Assembly: GCA_024516035.1 (NCBI GenBank)
Contig: CM044966.1
Span: forward strand, 18,728,594-18,792,593
Direction: 5' to 3'
DNA from: Bactericera cockerelli
Lineage: Eukaryota; Arthropoda; Insecta; Hemiptera; Triozidae
DNA: 64,000 nucleotides
Position 1 is the first letter of the stretch; each line of letters starts with the position of its first letter. Positions 11,703 through 24,153 of the stretch are shown piece by piece. Position numbers and translations under genes: made by a program. The notes below the pieces were generated by a model. The model saw nothing but the letters and a program-made list of their open reading frames with translations, did not search any database and was not told where the DNA came from.

Positions 11703-11962
11703 AGCCTCCGTGGCGTAATGATTGTGACTACTGCCCGTAGTCCAAAGATCCCGAGTTCGATCCCCGGTTGGAGCAGACTTTTCGAAGAAAATTCTGTTCC
11801 CTCCAAGCACGTGAGGCTGGCATTTCCGGCCCTACCCAGGCTGGGTGAGCTTAATGTGGGTAGCTGGTACGATTCCCAGCGAGTGGAGGGTAAAACCCCC
11901 GTCCTGACTATCTATCTCAATCAGGACGTTAAAACAAATAGAATCAACTGGTCACAATAGGT
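11703..11962 (+). mobile_element. SINE family I
   Basis: gcctccgtggcgtaatgatt to caactggtcacaatagg, with gagtggagggtaaaacccc. Confidence 0.87.
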
Positions 11963-12329
11963 CTAATTAGGTCGCAATGTTAATTGTTAGGGTTTCACTG
12001 AAAACCGTGCAACCAGATCAGATAATAATAATGTATGAATACTCGTATAATATATTAAAATCTTATTTTGACGATGTCTGAATGTCCGGAAATTCCATAT
12101 ACATATCTAGACATCTACGTGTTCGATATGGTAATATTATAAACACCCGAGTGTCCTGAGGTGATAATTTAAGGATAACTCTTTTCTGGTGACTGATAAA
12201 CCGGAAATGCCTGAACCTTGCGAAACCCGAGTCATACCGGAAGTGCCTCCGGCCAAATCTTCTTCTTGCAGATGGTGGAGTCTCTAATGTCTATGATTCA
12301 GATTTTGTTTATACTGATTTCTACTGACC

Positions 12330-12478
12330 GAACTCAGTAGCTTGATCGATAAGGCGGCGGACTTGTAACCTGGAGGTCGGTGGTTCAAGTTCTGGTTTCA
12401 GCGTAGATTTAGTAAGGCGAGACTGAGTAGTTGTGATATCACGAAAGTGATTAACACAAATATGATAACTTAAGTAGC
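12330..12478 (+). mobile_element. tRNA-derived SINE, family C
   Basis: Head gacctcagtagcttgatcg, anticodon-like region gacttgtaacctggagg (tRNA-Thr-like TGT) and B box ggtggttcaagttctgg. Body gtagttgtgatatcacgaa, gtgattaacacaaatatga. About 15 copies lie in the window. Confidence 0.88.
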
Positions 12479-12509
12479 TTACTGATTTCTAATACTGTTT
12501 AAGTGATAG

Positions 12510-12648
12510 ATGCTGAAAGTTGGATTTGTCAAATTTACAAAAGGTGGAATCTCTCTTATAATAATGTGGTCATACAGTCAAATGTTGGATTTGTCAAATT
12601 TACAAAAGGTGGAATCTCTCTTATAATAATGTGGTCATACAGTCAAAT
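12510..12648. repeat. Duplication of a 62-bp segment
   Basis: gttggatttgtcaaatttac, aaaaggtggaatctctc and aatgtggtcatacagtcaa occur twice in direct tandem. Confidence 0.88.
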
Positions 12649-12724
12649 GAATGAGGAAAAATCCATGCTTTAAATGGGATTCAAACCAACGAATCCCTAA
12701 GATGCTTGGATTACTAGGCCAGCA

Positions 12725-12761
<37 letters not shown>

Positions 12762-12762
12762 G
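12648..12762 (-). mobile_element. SINE family B head, truncated at a T-run
   Basis: aatgaggaaaaatccatgc to ctaggccagcacc, cut by about 34 T at 12728-12760, perhaps another retroposon's tail. Confidence 0.65.
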
Positions 12763-13389
12763 CATTGGTTATTCTGCTTATCATGGGAATTTACCATACA
12801 GCCACCTTAACCATTTGACTAGCAATGCATATTGATTAACTGATTTGTTAGTGTCCACATGGTTAAGAAAAATGTTAACAAGACAAATTTCTCGAGGGTT
12901 AAACAATATTAGGATTACCCCATGTTGAGTGTAACATTTCAATTTCAATTGATCTGGTTTCTCACTTTGTCCCCCCTTTGAATTTGTTCAACAACCCAAC
13001 ATTGCACAATGGTACAGAGTTCTGTTGTTGCGAGACTCTCATCTCTTTAACAGGTCATTCGAGTAATCGAGACGAGGGATGAAATTCATACTGGGGTGTC
13101 AACAAGAGTCTACACAAGAAGATGAAAAATCATTATGATAATAATAACACTCTTTAGAGCCTATTAGATCAAAAGAGGTGTCCAGATATGTTTTGGTATT
13201 CATATACATCTAGTACAGGCATTCTTTCTGCATGTCCTCTCCATTGCAGTCCAGGATTTTAGAAATCTGACGATGTCTTGTTCCAAAATCTCATCAATCT
13301 CTTCACTTTTCAGTATTCTCAGAAGATAAGAAATTAAGACATTTTAAGAGATAAGACATTTCAGTAATAACGAAAATAGCCTCGTTTGA

Positions 13390-14215
13390 AATTTCAAGGT
13401 ATTCACACCAATTTTGCCAATTGAGGAGGACTCACCCAATAAATGAGACTTTGGATGGACAGAGTTATAGCGGATATTAGCGGATAAGTCAAAAACAGGA
13501 GCCGCACCCCCAAATAAAGCTAGATAAACCTTATCTAGCAACAGTAAAGTTGCAATTTTATTATTATTATTATTTGCTACACAGGGACAGAGTATTGTAT
13601 TGTATTGTATTTTAATTCGGTTTAAGGTATTCACATCAATCTTGCCAATTGAGGAGGTCTCACCCAATAAATGAGACTTTGGATGGACAGAGTATTGTAT
13701 TGTATTGTATTTTAATTCGGTTTAAGGTATTCACATCAATCTTGCCAATTGAGGAGGTCTCACCCAATAAATGAGACTTTGGATGGACAGAGTATTGTAT
13801 TGTATTTTATTGTATTGTATTTTTATTTGATTTAAGGTATTCACATCAATCTTGCCAATTGAGGAGGTCTCACCCAATAAATGAGACTTTGGATGGACAG
13901 AGTATTGTATTGTATTTTATTGTATTGTATTTTTATTTGATTTAAGGTATTCACATCAATCTTGCCAATTGAGGAGGTCTCACCCAATAAATGAGACTTT
14001 GGATGGACAGAGTATTGTATTGTATTGTATTTTAATTCGGTTTAAGGTATTCACATCAATCTTGCCAATTGAGGAGGTCTCACCCAATAAATGAGACTTT
14101 GGATGGACAGAGTATTGTATTTTATTGTATTTTAATTCGGTTTAAGGTATTCACATCAATCTTGCCAATTGAGGAGGTCTCACCCAATAAATGAGACTTT
14201 GGATAGACAGAGTAT
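13390..14215. repeat. Tandem repeat of 100-110 bp, about seven units
   Basis: Unit ggtattcacatcaatcttgc, ccaattgaggaggtctcac, ccaataaatgagactttgg, followed by a variable number of TGTAT/TTTAT words. Starts near 13399, 13626, 13726, 13836, 13946, 14046, 14146. Confidence 0.92.
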
Positions 14216-16622
14216 TGTATTTTATTGTATTGTATTGTTGTTCGAGAAAGAGATTTCACACTCCACTTGCTGCTGAATTGGAAACTAGAACTCGTTCCAG
14301 AAAGCAGTCTCACTCTCAAGGTCATTTCTCCCTCTCAATCATCAAAATTCGTTTCATTACATTCACAGAGAGCATTTTTTACGATTAAGACGGTTGAAAA
14401 GGAGATTTCGATTTCAAATTTTTTTCTTCTGTTTATATCTGTAAATGTTTATAAATAGAGCTACAACTACTAGTTGTGAAACATATTTAAAAAAATGGAG
14501 ATCTGGAATTTTGAGAGTGGATTTCTAGAAAGGACTTTAACTCTCAAAATCCCCGAATCTCTCTTTCAACAGTCGAACAGGGTGTTATTTGAACGCAATT
14601 TGACTGTTGAAAAGGAAAGGGTTGAAAGGGAGATTTTGAGAGTGAGAGTACAGATGAAATGAAGAACATCTACTGACATTAAACTCACCCAGCATGGTAC
14701 GAAACGAGAATAGTCAGCTGTACGAGCTAGGTACGAGGGTAGAAACATACATTTTTTTCTACGAATTTACGGGGTCCAACCCCAGTCATAGAAACTAAGG
14801 AAATATCCTTTGGCACTGTTCAAGGTAAAAATGTTCATAAAAAATAGAAATGACAATACATGGAGTATGGTAATGGTAACCCACCAAGTCCTAACATTTT
14901 TAGACGTAGCTTAACTTCAGCTAGATAGCTGAAGTATGTAAGATTACATGTAATCTAGATGTAAGATTACAAGAACTACTGCATTCAACGTGAAATTCCT
15001 CTGGTGGGGACATCTTAAAGAATGATTTCAAATGTTTTTATTAATTGAGATGACACTGCAATATTTTGGTTTCCAAGATTCCAGTCTTTTCAGATTTTTT
15101 TTGTATGTTCTAGAAAAAAGTCTTTGAATAAATCAAGAGTCATTCAATAATTCCAATAACCTAATGTGAAAGCAATTCTATTTCTCAGGAAGGACAAAAG
15201 TTATGGTAACCACCAGAACAGGTGGTTCCAAATAATCTAATGTATCCACTTACATTCAGATTTAAATGCTTGGTAATCTTGGTACGATGATGACTCGACA
15301 AATTCAGAAATATAGAAAATATTCACAATGTGGGTGAGATATAAACAGCCATTGGATTTAAAAAAATATACTTACATTCTATCGATTTCTTACCTGCAAA
15401 GAGTTCCAATATTACAAAAGTTGAAAATAAATTAATGAACTAAAATTTATAAAAAGTTATATGAGATGTTTAAAATTACGACTTGAGAAAATAGATTCGC
15501 GAGTAAAAATGTCTTTAAAAACGGTTGAAACTCCGAGAAAAAGAAAAACACATCGAATTCACTTCAAAACACCCGAAAACTGGTCACCCTCCGATCAAAA
15601 ACAGGTTGGATTCCGAGATTAAAAATTTCAAAGACAAGGAAGGACCTATCATAGAGAAACAGACTCTTGAAAAGAAATGGAAATATTAGAAGCCAATCAG
15701 TTAAAGATTTGCTACCTATACATATAGATAGAAGATTCAGAAAAGACCCAAAAAATTTGGGTACATTATTAAAAGTTGAAAATTTAAGATTTTTTTTATA
15801 CAAAAGTAAATAATCTGACCCAAGTTTAAGGTGTTCAAAATTCAATAGAGAATTTGAAAAATGAGTCGCAAAAGATTCAGTATTTTTGTGAATATAATTT
15901 AGTACAATAATTAAATATCAAATTTTGATAGTAAGGATTAAACCCTTTAAATAGTTTTTCAAATTCAAACGTTTTTGAAACATTTCAGGTATCAAAAACA
16001 AATAATAGATTTAAATAAGGAATGCTAAACATAAAGGAATCAACCTATATTAAATATAAAAGGATTTGTGGGAATCAACCCATATTGAATGCAAATGCAA
16101 AATTTTAGGGATTAAAACAAAATGGAACTGATTTGAAAAAATAGGGTAAACCACAACAAAACAAACCTAGACCTACAAAGCGATTACACAATTTAGAGTG
16201 AAAAGGATTTGTTTTTTGAATTGGTCCTAAAACAATAGAGTAACCCAAAATAGAATTGAAGACTGTTTCGATACGCAAGAGTAAGGAATTGTGGTTGAAA
16301 TTCGATTAAGGATTAAAACAAAATTGTTACCCCAAGGAGCTGTTCTCGGACCATGATTATTTCACCACGGTTTTCTTGAGGACCGCCACCACTATGGTTT
16401 CTTGAGGACTGCCACAATACGAATGAGAAGGAGGAGGTGGACTGAGGACACAATGGTCTACCCGACGTTCTGCAAGAAGAAGAAGAAGAAGATGGTGAGG
16501 CGAGATAGAAGAAAGGTGAGGCGCGATTTTAGAGAAAATTGAGAGGCTGGGGACGAGATATATTGATATGCTGAATCATCAAAATCGAGATATTTTGAAT
16601 ACTCAAAATCTTTCATGGATAC
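14216..16622. other. 2.4 kb without gene or clear repeat
   Basis: AT-rich. Partial inverted text at 14510-14640 (gattttgagagt, ctctttcaacagtcg / gactgttgaaaaggaaag). No frame over 93 codons, and none resembling a family. Confidence 0.5.
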
Positions 16623-16624
16623 CT

Positions 16625-16790
16625 TTGGGGTTGGGTGGAAGAAATTGCCAAAAGCAATAATCCTGCGCTTTAGTTAGGACATGTGTATATATTTATATTG
16701 TTTCCAATTTTGTATATTGATTTGTAATTATCTGTTTGAATATAATAATTTATTATGTCGTTATTTAAAGTGTTAAATAATAGTATTAAT
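16625..16790 (+). mobile_element. Tail module E
   Basis: ggttgggtggaagaaattgcc to aaagtgttaaataatagta. Confidence 0.72.
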
Positions 16791-16846
16791 CATGTTTACT
16801 ATTTAATTAGCTCAAAAATTTTAAGAACTGAATTATAAAACACGAA

Positions 16847-16995
16847 TAAGGGCCTAATTATGAAACAGGATTAAATATAAGGATTAGCCAGACCCTCCCA
16901 CAAGTCGGAGTTTCAACCAATCACAGCGCACTGTAGCCCCGATGAGGCACATCTGTCTTATCTTAAACTTAATCCTAAATCTGATGTGATGAAAT
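16847..16995. mobile_element. Short MITE, family Q
   Basis: gggcctaattatgaaacagg, aaccaatcacagcgcactg, right end cttatcttaaacttaatcc. Confidence 0.78.
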
Positions 16996-16999
16996 GGGT

Positions 17000-17215
17000 A
17001 TGCATAATTCTTCTTCTTTCTATTTTAACAAAAAAAGTTCAAGGAACCCTATTTGAAACTGTGCAATCCATAAAAAAAATCATAGAACCCTTAAACTGTG
17101 CAACCCATAAGAAGATCTAAAATTGTACAATCCATAAAAAAAAATCTCGTCTAAAATTGTAAACTGATGAGAAGATCCAAATAACCCCATCTAGAATTGT
17201 ACAAGCCATAAGAAA
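17000..17215. repeat. Degenerate tandem repeat of about 50 bp
   Basis: Repeats of ctgtgcaatccataaaaaa / aattgtacaagccataag with A-run length variation. Confidence 0.7.
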
Positions 17216-17636
17216 ATTCATTTCCAACAAGGGAATAATTCCTTGTTGACTTTTGGATACTCAAACTCCACCTAAAGTAACCCTTTTCGTATACCTAACT
17301 TCACCGATTCCAAGTAAGGTTCCTGTTGGAACTTTACCAATTGAATCTGTTGATATTTATAATTATTATGTAAATCTTTATTAGGAGGACAAAGTAATTT
17401 ACAATATTTACCGTATAAAATAAGGAAAAAATAAATAAATAATAAAATAGATTTTGAAAAATTAATAAAAAATTTGAGCAATGACATCGCCTTGTTAAAT
17501 TTCTATAAACAGTATTATTATTATCATAAAATGGGAAATGCTGCAAAGCGCTGTGAAGTATTGTTTTCAGTCAGTGGCATTTTTTTTTATTATTATTATT
17601 GGTGATTCCATTACTTTCCTTTCTATCATCATCATA

Positions 17637-17750
17637 GGGTGGCGTCATCGTGAACGATGGTAGCCAGACAGTGGAGGAATGACTCAGCACTTCTACCACT
17701 GTCTTTACAAGGAGGCTAATAATTGACAAGGGCCCCCAGAACCCAGAATC
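17637..17750 (+). mobile_element. Dispersed repeat 'J' copy, truncated
   Basis: Starts atagggtggcgtcatcgtga and runs to gggcccccagaaccc, lacking the 38-bp units. Confidence 0.8.
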
Positions 17751-17904
17751 CTTTCTATAGGGAAAGTAAAAAATCCATGTCTGCCCCCGAGTGCCCCCCA
17801 TGAGATCGGGCCCGACACTCAGGTATGTATGAGACACAAGACGAATTTTACCTGTAGCTGCGGCAGCCCGGGGCCATTCTGTGTTCTTCCAGTTCTTGGT
17901 CGTG

Positions 17905-19180
17905 AAGGATTCGTAGCCTATAAGGTTCTGATTTTGTGGCGGTGAGTTGATGAGCACAATGCTCGCTCGATTTTGTGGACTAAATTGTGTTTTGTACTTT
18001 CAAGGGTTGGAAGGGATTTGGACAGTTTAAAGATTTTTTGTTCTCTCTCTTTTTTATGGTCCTTCAATGTTCGCTTTAAAGGATTCGTTTCATATAAGGT
18101 TCTGATTTTGTGGCGGTGAGTTGATGAGCACAATGCTTGCTCGATTTCGTGGACTAGATTGCTTTTTGTACTTTCAAGGGGTTTGGATAATGTCCTGTAA
18201 AGTGTTTTTTTTTTCTTCTTCTTCTCTCTTTTCATTGGTCCTTCTATGTTCGCTTTGAAGGATTCGTTGCCTATAGGTTCTAATTTTGTGGTGGTGAGTC
18301 GATGAGCACAATGCTTGCTCAATTTTGAGGACTAAATTGTGTTTTGTACTTTCAAGGGTTTGGACAATGTCATGAAAGTTTTTTTTTTTTTTTTTTTTTT
18401 CTTCAATGCTTGCTCAATTTTGAGGGCTAAATTGTGTTTTCTACTTTCAAAGGATTTGGATAATGTCTTTAAAGTTTTTTTGTTCTCTCTCTTTTTTATG
18501 TTCCTCCTATGTTCGCTTTGAAGAATTTGTTACCAATAGGTTCTAATTTTGTGGCGGTGAGTCCATGGTCACAATTCTTGTTCAATTTTGAGGACTAGAT
18601 TGTGTTTTGTACTTTCAAGGGTTTGGACAATGTCATGAAAGTTATTTTTTTCTTTCTTTCTTTCTTTCTCTTCATTGGTCCTTCTCTGTTCGCCTTGAGG
18701 GATTCGTTGCCTTTAGCTTGTGATTTAGTGGTATTGAGGCGATGGTCACAATTCTTGTTCAATTTTGAGGACTAAATTGTGTTTTGTATTTTCAAGGGTT
18801 TGAAGGGATTTGGACAGTTTAAAGATTTTTTGTTCTCTTTTAATTATATGGTCCTTCTATGTTCGCTTTAAAGGATTCGTTGCCTATAGGTTCTGATTTT
18901 GTGGTGGTGAGTCAATGGGCACAATACTTGCTCAATTTTGAGGGCCAAATTGCGCTTTGTATTTTCAAGGGTTTGAAAAGATTTGGACAATTACTTTGAA
19001 GTTTTTTTATTCTCTCTTTTTAATGGTCCTTCTATGTTCGCTTTGAAGGATTTGTTACCTATAGGTTCTGATTTTGTGGTGGTGGGTCGATGGCCACAGT
19101 GTTTGCTCAACTTTAAGTGATAAATTGTGTGGGTTTGAAGGGATTTGGACAATGTCTTTAATTTTTTTGTTTCCCTGAAT
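17905..19180. repeat. Tandem repeat of about 170 bp, seven units
   Basis: Unit gattcgttgcctataggttc, attttgtggtggtgagtcg, tgctcaattttgaggacta, tactttcaagggtttggac, then a T/CT-rich stretch. Degenerate open frames on the minus strand are by-products. Confidence 0.9.
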
Positions 19181-19319
19181 TATTCACCCCAGGACAATGA
19201 ATTGCTTCGCTCCCTGAACTATTCACCCCAGGGAGGGAGCAAGGAACAAGATCCTTCTTTTCGTAATGAATAGAGGGAGAAAAATGAAGAAGAAGAAGAA
19301 TTTGATAATGATGATGATA

Positions 19320-19760
19320 ATATCATATTATTTATACTGCCCGATTGGACTTAGAGGTTCCCCTTATTTGAGGAGCTCACGTTCAAAACCAGACATGTCC
19401 AATTGTCCAATAAACAAAAAAATATCGAGTTAGATTTTGGATCTCATAGTAAATGAACAGATAAATCTGATATATTAATACATATTACAATTAAAATTAA
19501 AACAGTATTATAATATATTTAAATGTAAATAAAACAATAATAAAATTAGAGATCGTAGACTTCTACAAACTCAGCTGAGGGAAGAGCCGAAAGCATACTT
19601 GCTGCATTCCCCCGCTGCACCGCCAGGCTAAGTCGCTGTTTCAGGTGGATTTTTGATCTGGGATCTCCCGTTATATGCACGAATTTTCTCCCAACGTCTC
19701 GCACAAACTCTTTCGTCCCGCTTCCCCAGGGTCCCATGGTTTCAAATAACACTAATATCT
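19320..19760 (-). mobile_element. LINE 3' end: C-terminal reverse-transcriptase fragment and 3' UTR
   Basis: A minus-strand frame ending at 19546 reads FETMGPWGSGTKEFVRDVG and later HLKQRLSLAVQRGNAASML. This resembles the conserved C-terminal tail (GPWG...GDxR...QRxSLAxQRGNAAS) of some non-LTR retrotransposon proteins. A 3' UTR follows to 19320 and ends cgggcagtataaataat with a GAT-rich tail. It is 5' truncated. Confidence 0.6.
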
Positions 19761-19984
19761 GATAGAATGATCAGATGTAAACATAAATTTTCTCATTTCG
19801 ACAAAACCGACCAAGTCTCTAGCTCTTACCGTTCTTGAGATATCGTGTTCACGCACGGACCCACGAATGTCAAATGGCCAAAAATTTTGTACTCATTTTT
19901 TGTATCCTGAGACTATGATTCGTCCAGAAATGTGAAAAACTGGGTAGGTCGAATTTTCGACGAATACAATACTTTCCTTATTAT

Positions 19985-20563
19985 AGGATAAGGAAAGTAT
20001 TAGAGAAAGAGAGAGAGAGAGAGAGGGGGGGGAGAGAGAGAGACTCATATCAAAGACGTGAAAGATAGAGAGAAAATGCAAAAAATGTAATAAAAGACCT
20101 TCGAATAGAATACTTGTATGTGACAAAGTGAGAGAGTAGAGAAAAGAGAAGTATTACAGAGAAAGAGAGAGAGAGAGAGAGAGAATAAAACGATATTATG
20201 CAGAAAAAGAGAGATCTTGAGTTGAGGGAGAAAGAGATAGAGTGACTTAGAGAGAGGGAAAGAGAGAGAAAAAAGAGAGAGAGAGTATAAAATTATACTA
20301 TGCAGAAAAAGAGAGAAAAAAAGAGAGGTATAAAAAAAGGAGAAAGAGAGAGGGATAGAGAGAAAAAGTGTGTGTGAGAGAGAGAGAAGAAAAAGGAGAT
20401 CATGCAGAAAGCCAGATATCTTGGGTTCAGAGTGACACAGAGAAAGGGAAAGAAAGAGAAAAAAGAGTGAGAATAATACGAAATCATGCAGAAAGAGAGA
20501 GAGAGATTGAGATAAAAAAGGAGAAAGAGAGAGCCATAGAAAGAGAAAAAAGTGTGTGTCTGT

Positions 20564-20612
<49 letters not shown>
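19985..20612. repeat. GA-rich low-complexity tract
   Basis: Polypurine on the plus strand, with recurring gcagaaaaagagag units. It follows ataggataaggaaagtatt. Confidence 0.92.
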
Positions 20613-20613
<1 letters not shown>

Positions 20614-20980
20614 AAGAATGGCCTAATCAAGCTGATTTCCGAAGCCATTATTAAACCAGTCCAAACCATGACATGCCCCCCCCCCCCCCCCCTCTAGTCT
20701 GGCATTCGGGCTGCGTTATTTATGGACCTCTGTCATTTTTTTTTTTTTCCTTCTCTCTGATTTTTTTTTTTTTTTTTTTGCAACCTCTGGGTTTGCAAAT
20801 TCCTCTGCGCCAATTCCAATCGTCTCGTAGAATATTCTGCAGATAGAATCGCGCGCCAAAAGCCCACGCACTGTGGTGGTTCTCAGAGGTGGAGAATGTT
20901 GCAAAAAAACTTTTCGCAACATCGCGTCGCAGTTGTTCTTGATGACCGGTTCTACGGATCTTGAAAACCACCTAAAAAAA

Positions 20981-21180
20981 CACGAAACACGAAAAAAAAA
21001 AAAAAAAACACGGATTGGGAACGTTACTATTCAAAATAAAAATCGTCACAATAGCGCTAGTGCAGTCGATCGAGGGTTTTCCTGGCCAAACCGAGGTGGC
21101 AAAAACCCTCCGATTTACTGCACGAGCGCTAATTTGACGAATTCTTTTGGAACTAACGTTCCCAAACCCCGGTTTCGTGT
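20981..21180. mobile_element. Hairpin-forming MITE-like element
   Basis: tgggaacgtt...aacgttccca enclose an imperfect stem pairing atagcgctagtgcagt with actgcacgagcgctaa and gagggtttt with aaaaccctc. Loop around 21082-21100. Outer cacgaaac/gtttcgtg also pair. Confidence 0.75.
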
Positions 21181-21344
21181 TTTTCAGGTATCAAAAAAAA
21201 AAAAAAAAAAAAAAAAAGATATAAGTAAACCCCTACCTATTATTTTTTCATTCAAGAAAATGTTGTTCTCTATTTTTTTTTGTATCTGATTTCAACCAAA
21301 AGTTCCATGGTTCGTGTGGTATATACTACTGTGTCAAATAAGTA

Positions 21345-22235
21345 GTGGGACTACATCGATGGAAACGCACCCTTATATATTTTGATGTTTTCTTTCTGTA
21401 ACGGTTTTTCCGCTTACAATCGTCAGTCACGTGTCGCAAGTCAAAACCGTTTCACGATTTTTTTCTTTTGCAAAAATGGACAAAACTGTTGAACAACGCG
21501 TATGTTTGAAATTTTGTATTTTAAACGGAATTACTTGTACTAATGCTTATGAAATGTTACTAAAAGCATACGAAGATGACAGATTGTCAAGAACTAGTGT
21601 TTTTCGTTAGTATAAGGTCTTCAAAGATGGTAGAGAAGTGGTTGATGACCTACCCCGTCCTGGAAGACCTTCTTCTGTTTGTACAGACGATACAGTCGAA
21701 AAAGTTAAAGAAATTGTTCTAGAAAACCGTAATACAGATTGTGAAATTGCAGATACTCTAAACATGTCTCATGAGACCGCTCGTAACATTTTGACCCATA
21801 ATTTGGGAATGAAAAAAAAAGGCCCGGCTTGATCCGAAAAGATCTGAATTTTCTCCAAAATGATGCCCGGAAACAAGTTGCCCTAGACATGCTTCAGACA
21901 TGAGAGTTAATTCTGATGAATCTTTTATCAAACGCATCATAACAGGTGGTGAGACATGGGTGTATGAGTTTAACATGCAAACAAGTCAGCAATCTTCAGA
22001 ATTGCCCCTCTGTGGGCGTCGTTTTGAGTCCATAGAGGACATGAAACAAAATTCGCGGAAAGAACTGATGGCTATCCCAAAAAGTGCCCATAAAGAGTTC
22101 TTTAATGAGTGAATTATTCGATGGCGCAAGTGTATTCAGGTCCAGGGAGAATACTTCGAAGGTGACAAAATCAATTTGCACAGTTAGGCATGTACTTTTT
22201 GAATTACAGACACAGTCCCACTACTTATTTGAGAG
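21345..22235 (+). mobile_element. mariner-type DNA transposon, dead copy
   Basis: Inverted ends CAAATAAGTAGTGGGACT / AGTCCCACTACTTATTTG. Transposase-like text starts at 21476 (MDKTVEQRVCLKFCILNG), with HTH-type DLPRPGRPSSV and the linker KRIITGGETWVYEF. Breaks: an in-frame TAG at 21608, a frame loss near the A-run at 21815, glycine in place of the first catalytic aspartate (GGETW for GDETW), and deletion of the region with the other catalytic acids before FESIEDMKQNSRKEL. No clear TA duplication remains. Confidence 0.88.
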
Positions 22236-22401
22236 AATGAAATTGAACTTCCACAACCAATTTCAAGTCTCTAGCTCTTACTGTTCTCGAGATATCTTGT
22301 TCACACACAGACACACGGACCAACGGCCGAAAACAAGCCTGAGGCTGTCCAGAAATGGTAGGTCTAAAAACTGGGTTTTCGACGAATATAATACTTTACT
22401 G

Positions 22402-22556
22402 GGTTACTCTGGCTGGGGGACTATAAACAGGGAGTAGACCAGCATTGGCTTGGTTCTGGGGGCCCTTGTCATTTATTAGCCTCCTTGTAAAGACAGTGGT
22501 AGAAGTGATGAGTCATTCCTCTACTGTCTGACTACCATCTTTCCTAACCTACCATC
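22402..22556 (-). mobile_element. Dispersed repeat 'J' copy inserted in another repeat
   Basis: Reverse orientation, one 38-bp unit. It interrupts a repeat whose text aatactttact/ttactttcc is duplicated on both sides (ctttact), consistent with a 7-8 bp target duplication. Confidence 0.75.
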
Positions 22557-22574
22557 TTTACTTTCCATAATATT

Positions 22575-23458
22575 ATAGGATAAGGAAAGTACAAATAGAA
22601 AGACAGAGATAAATGGGGAGAGAGAGGGAGAGAATGAGAAACAGAGAGGGAGGGAGAGAATGAGAAACAGAGAGGGAGGGAGAGAATGAGAAACAGAGAG
22701 GGAGGGAGAGAATGAGAAACAGAGAGGGAGGAGAGGAGAGAGAGAGAGAGACAGAAAGAGAGAGAGAGAGGAGAGAGAGAGAGGGAGGGAGGAGAGAGAG
22801 AGAGAGACAGAAAGAGAGAGAGGGAAAAGAGGGAGGGAGGGAGAGAGAGAGAAGAGATAGACAGAGAGAGACAGAAAGAGAAAGAGAGAGACAGAGCGAG
22901 AGAGAGAGAGAGAAGAAAGAGACAGAGAGAGAAACAGAGAGAAGAGAGAGAGAGAGAGAAAGAGAGGAGGAGAGAGAGAGAGACGAGAGAGGAGAAGAAA
23001 GAGAGACAGAGAGAGAGAGAGAGAGAAGAGAAAGAGAGAAGAGAGAGAGGAGAAAAGAGAGAGAGAGAGAGAGAGAGAGACAGAAAGAGAGAGAGAGAGA
23101 AGAGAGAGAAGAGAGAAGAAGAGAGAGAGAGAGAAAGAGAGCAGAAAGAGAAGAAAGAGAGAGAGAGAAAGAGAGAGAGAGACAGGAGAGAGAGAGACAG
23201 AGAGAGAGAGACAGAGAGAGAGAGACAGAGAGAGAGAGAAAGAGAGTAGAGGAAGAAGAAAGAGAGAGAGAGAAAAGAGAGAAGAGGAGAGAGAGAGAAA
23301 GAGAGAGAGAGAAAAGAGAGAGAGAGAAAGAGAGAGAGAGAAAAAGAGAGAGAGAAAAAGAGAGAGAGAAAAAAAAGAGAGGAGAGAAGAGGACAGACAG
23401 AAAGAGAGAGAGAGAGAGAGAGAAAAAAGAGGAGAGAGAGAAGAGATGGAGACGGGAG
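22575..23458. repeat. GA-rich low-complexity tract, 0.9 kb
   Basis: Almost uninterrupted polypurine, which opens long spurious frames on both strands (RE-rich and SL-rich). It also follows ataggataaggaaagtac. A 30-bp unit (agagaatgagaaacagaga) is repeated at 22618-22720. Confidence 0.93.
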
Positions 23459-23694
23459 AGTGGGGAGCAGGGGGCTAAACCAGTCTAGGGCGGTGGACAC
23501 AGAGATCAGTCTCGCAGAAAATCAGAACTGGTTTAGCCAGAATTATTATTATTATTATTATATTTATTATTATTATTGTTATTATCATCACTCAAGTCTG
23601 ACTATTAGAAATAAATTGTCTGAGCGTACGTTTTGTCAATAAATCTTGTCTCAGTGGCGTATCTGTAGTTCTGTAGAAGGGAACTCCAGTGCAT

Positions 23695-23785
23695 CTGCAG
23701 TGAAGTGGTTAGGGCGGCACACAGTCTGGTAATCCAGGCAGCTTAGGGATCTGTTGGTTCGAATAGCGACCAGTGAAATTTTTAT
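23695..23785 (+). mobile_element. SINE family B head
   Basis: gcagtgaagtggttagggcg and ctgttggttcgaatagcgac, followed by ATT-rich sequence. Confidence 0.7.
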
Positions 23786-23861
23786 TATAATAATAATAAT
23801 AATGCTTTTTCTTTGTGTTATTATGTCACAATTTTAGTGGGTAGCGCAGAATCATAGGACT

Positions 23862-24082
23862 TTACCACTTAAATTTACAATATCTTGTATTATTATTTTT
23901 GCCTATGATTCTGCCACTGGTCGCTGCTTCACATCAAAGCAGCTACTCATTTTTCCTCACGAGGTATGAGTGGACCCCGAACATCCAAGTACAGAGCAGA
24001 AAAAATCCTCCCCGCTGGGAATCGAACCCAGGTCACCATGTGTGCAATGCCTAGCGCGCTAACTCACTCTACCACAGTGACT
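23862..24082 (-). mobile_element. SINE family G
   Basis: Reverse copy. Body tgccactggtcgctgcttca, head ctaactcactctaccacag. Confidence 0.85.
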
Positions 24083-24153
24083 ACTATTTTTATTATTATT
24101 ATGTAATATGTAATTTATTGGCGAACTACATCAAATATTGCAACACAACACGT

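Noticed and set aside
18339..19180. Open frames in the 170-bp repeat
   Set aside because: Frames differ between units and consist of repeat text with T-runs.
22544..23500. Long open frames (318 codons minus, 258 codons plus) of S/L or R/E composition
   Set aside because: Translation of a GA/CT microsatellite tract. Both strands are open and the composition is purely repeat-driven.
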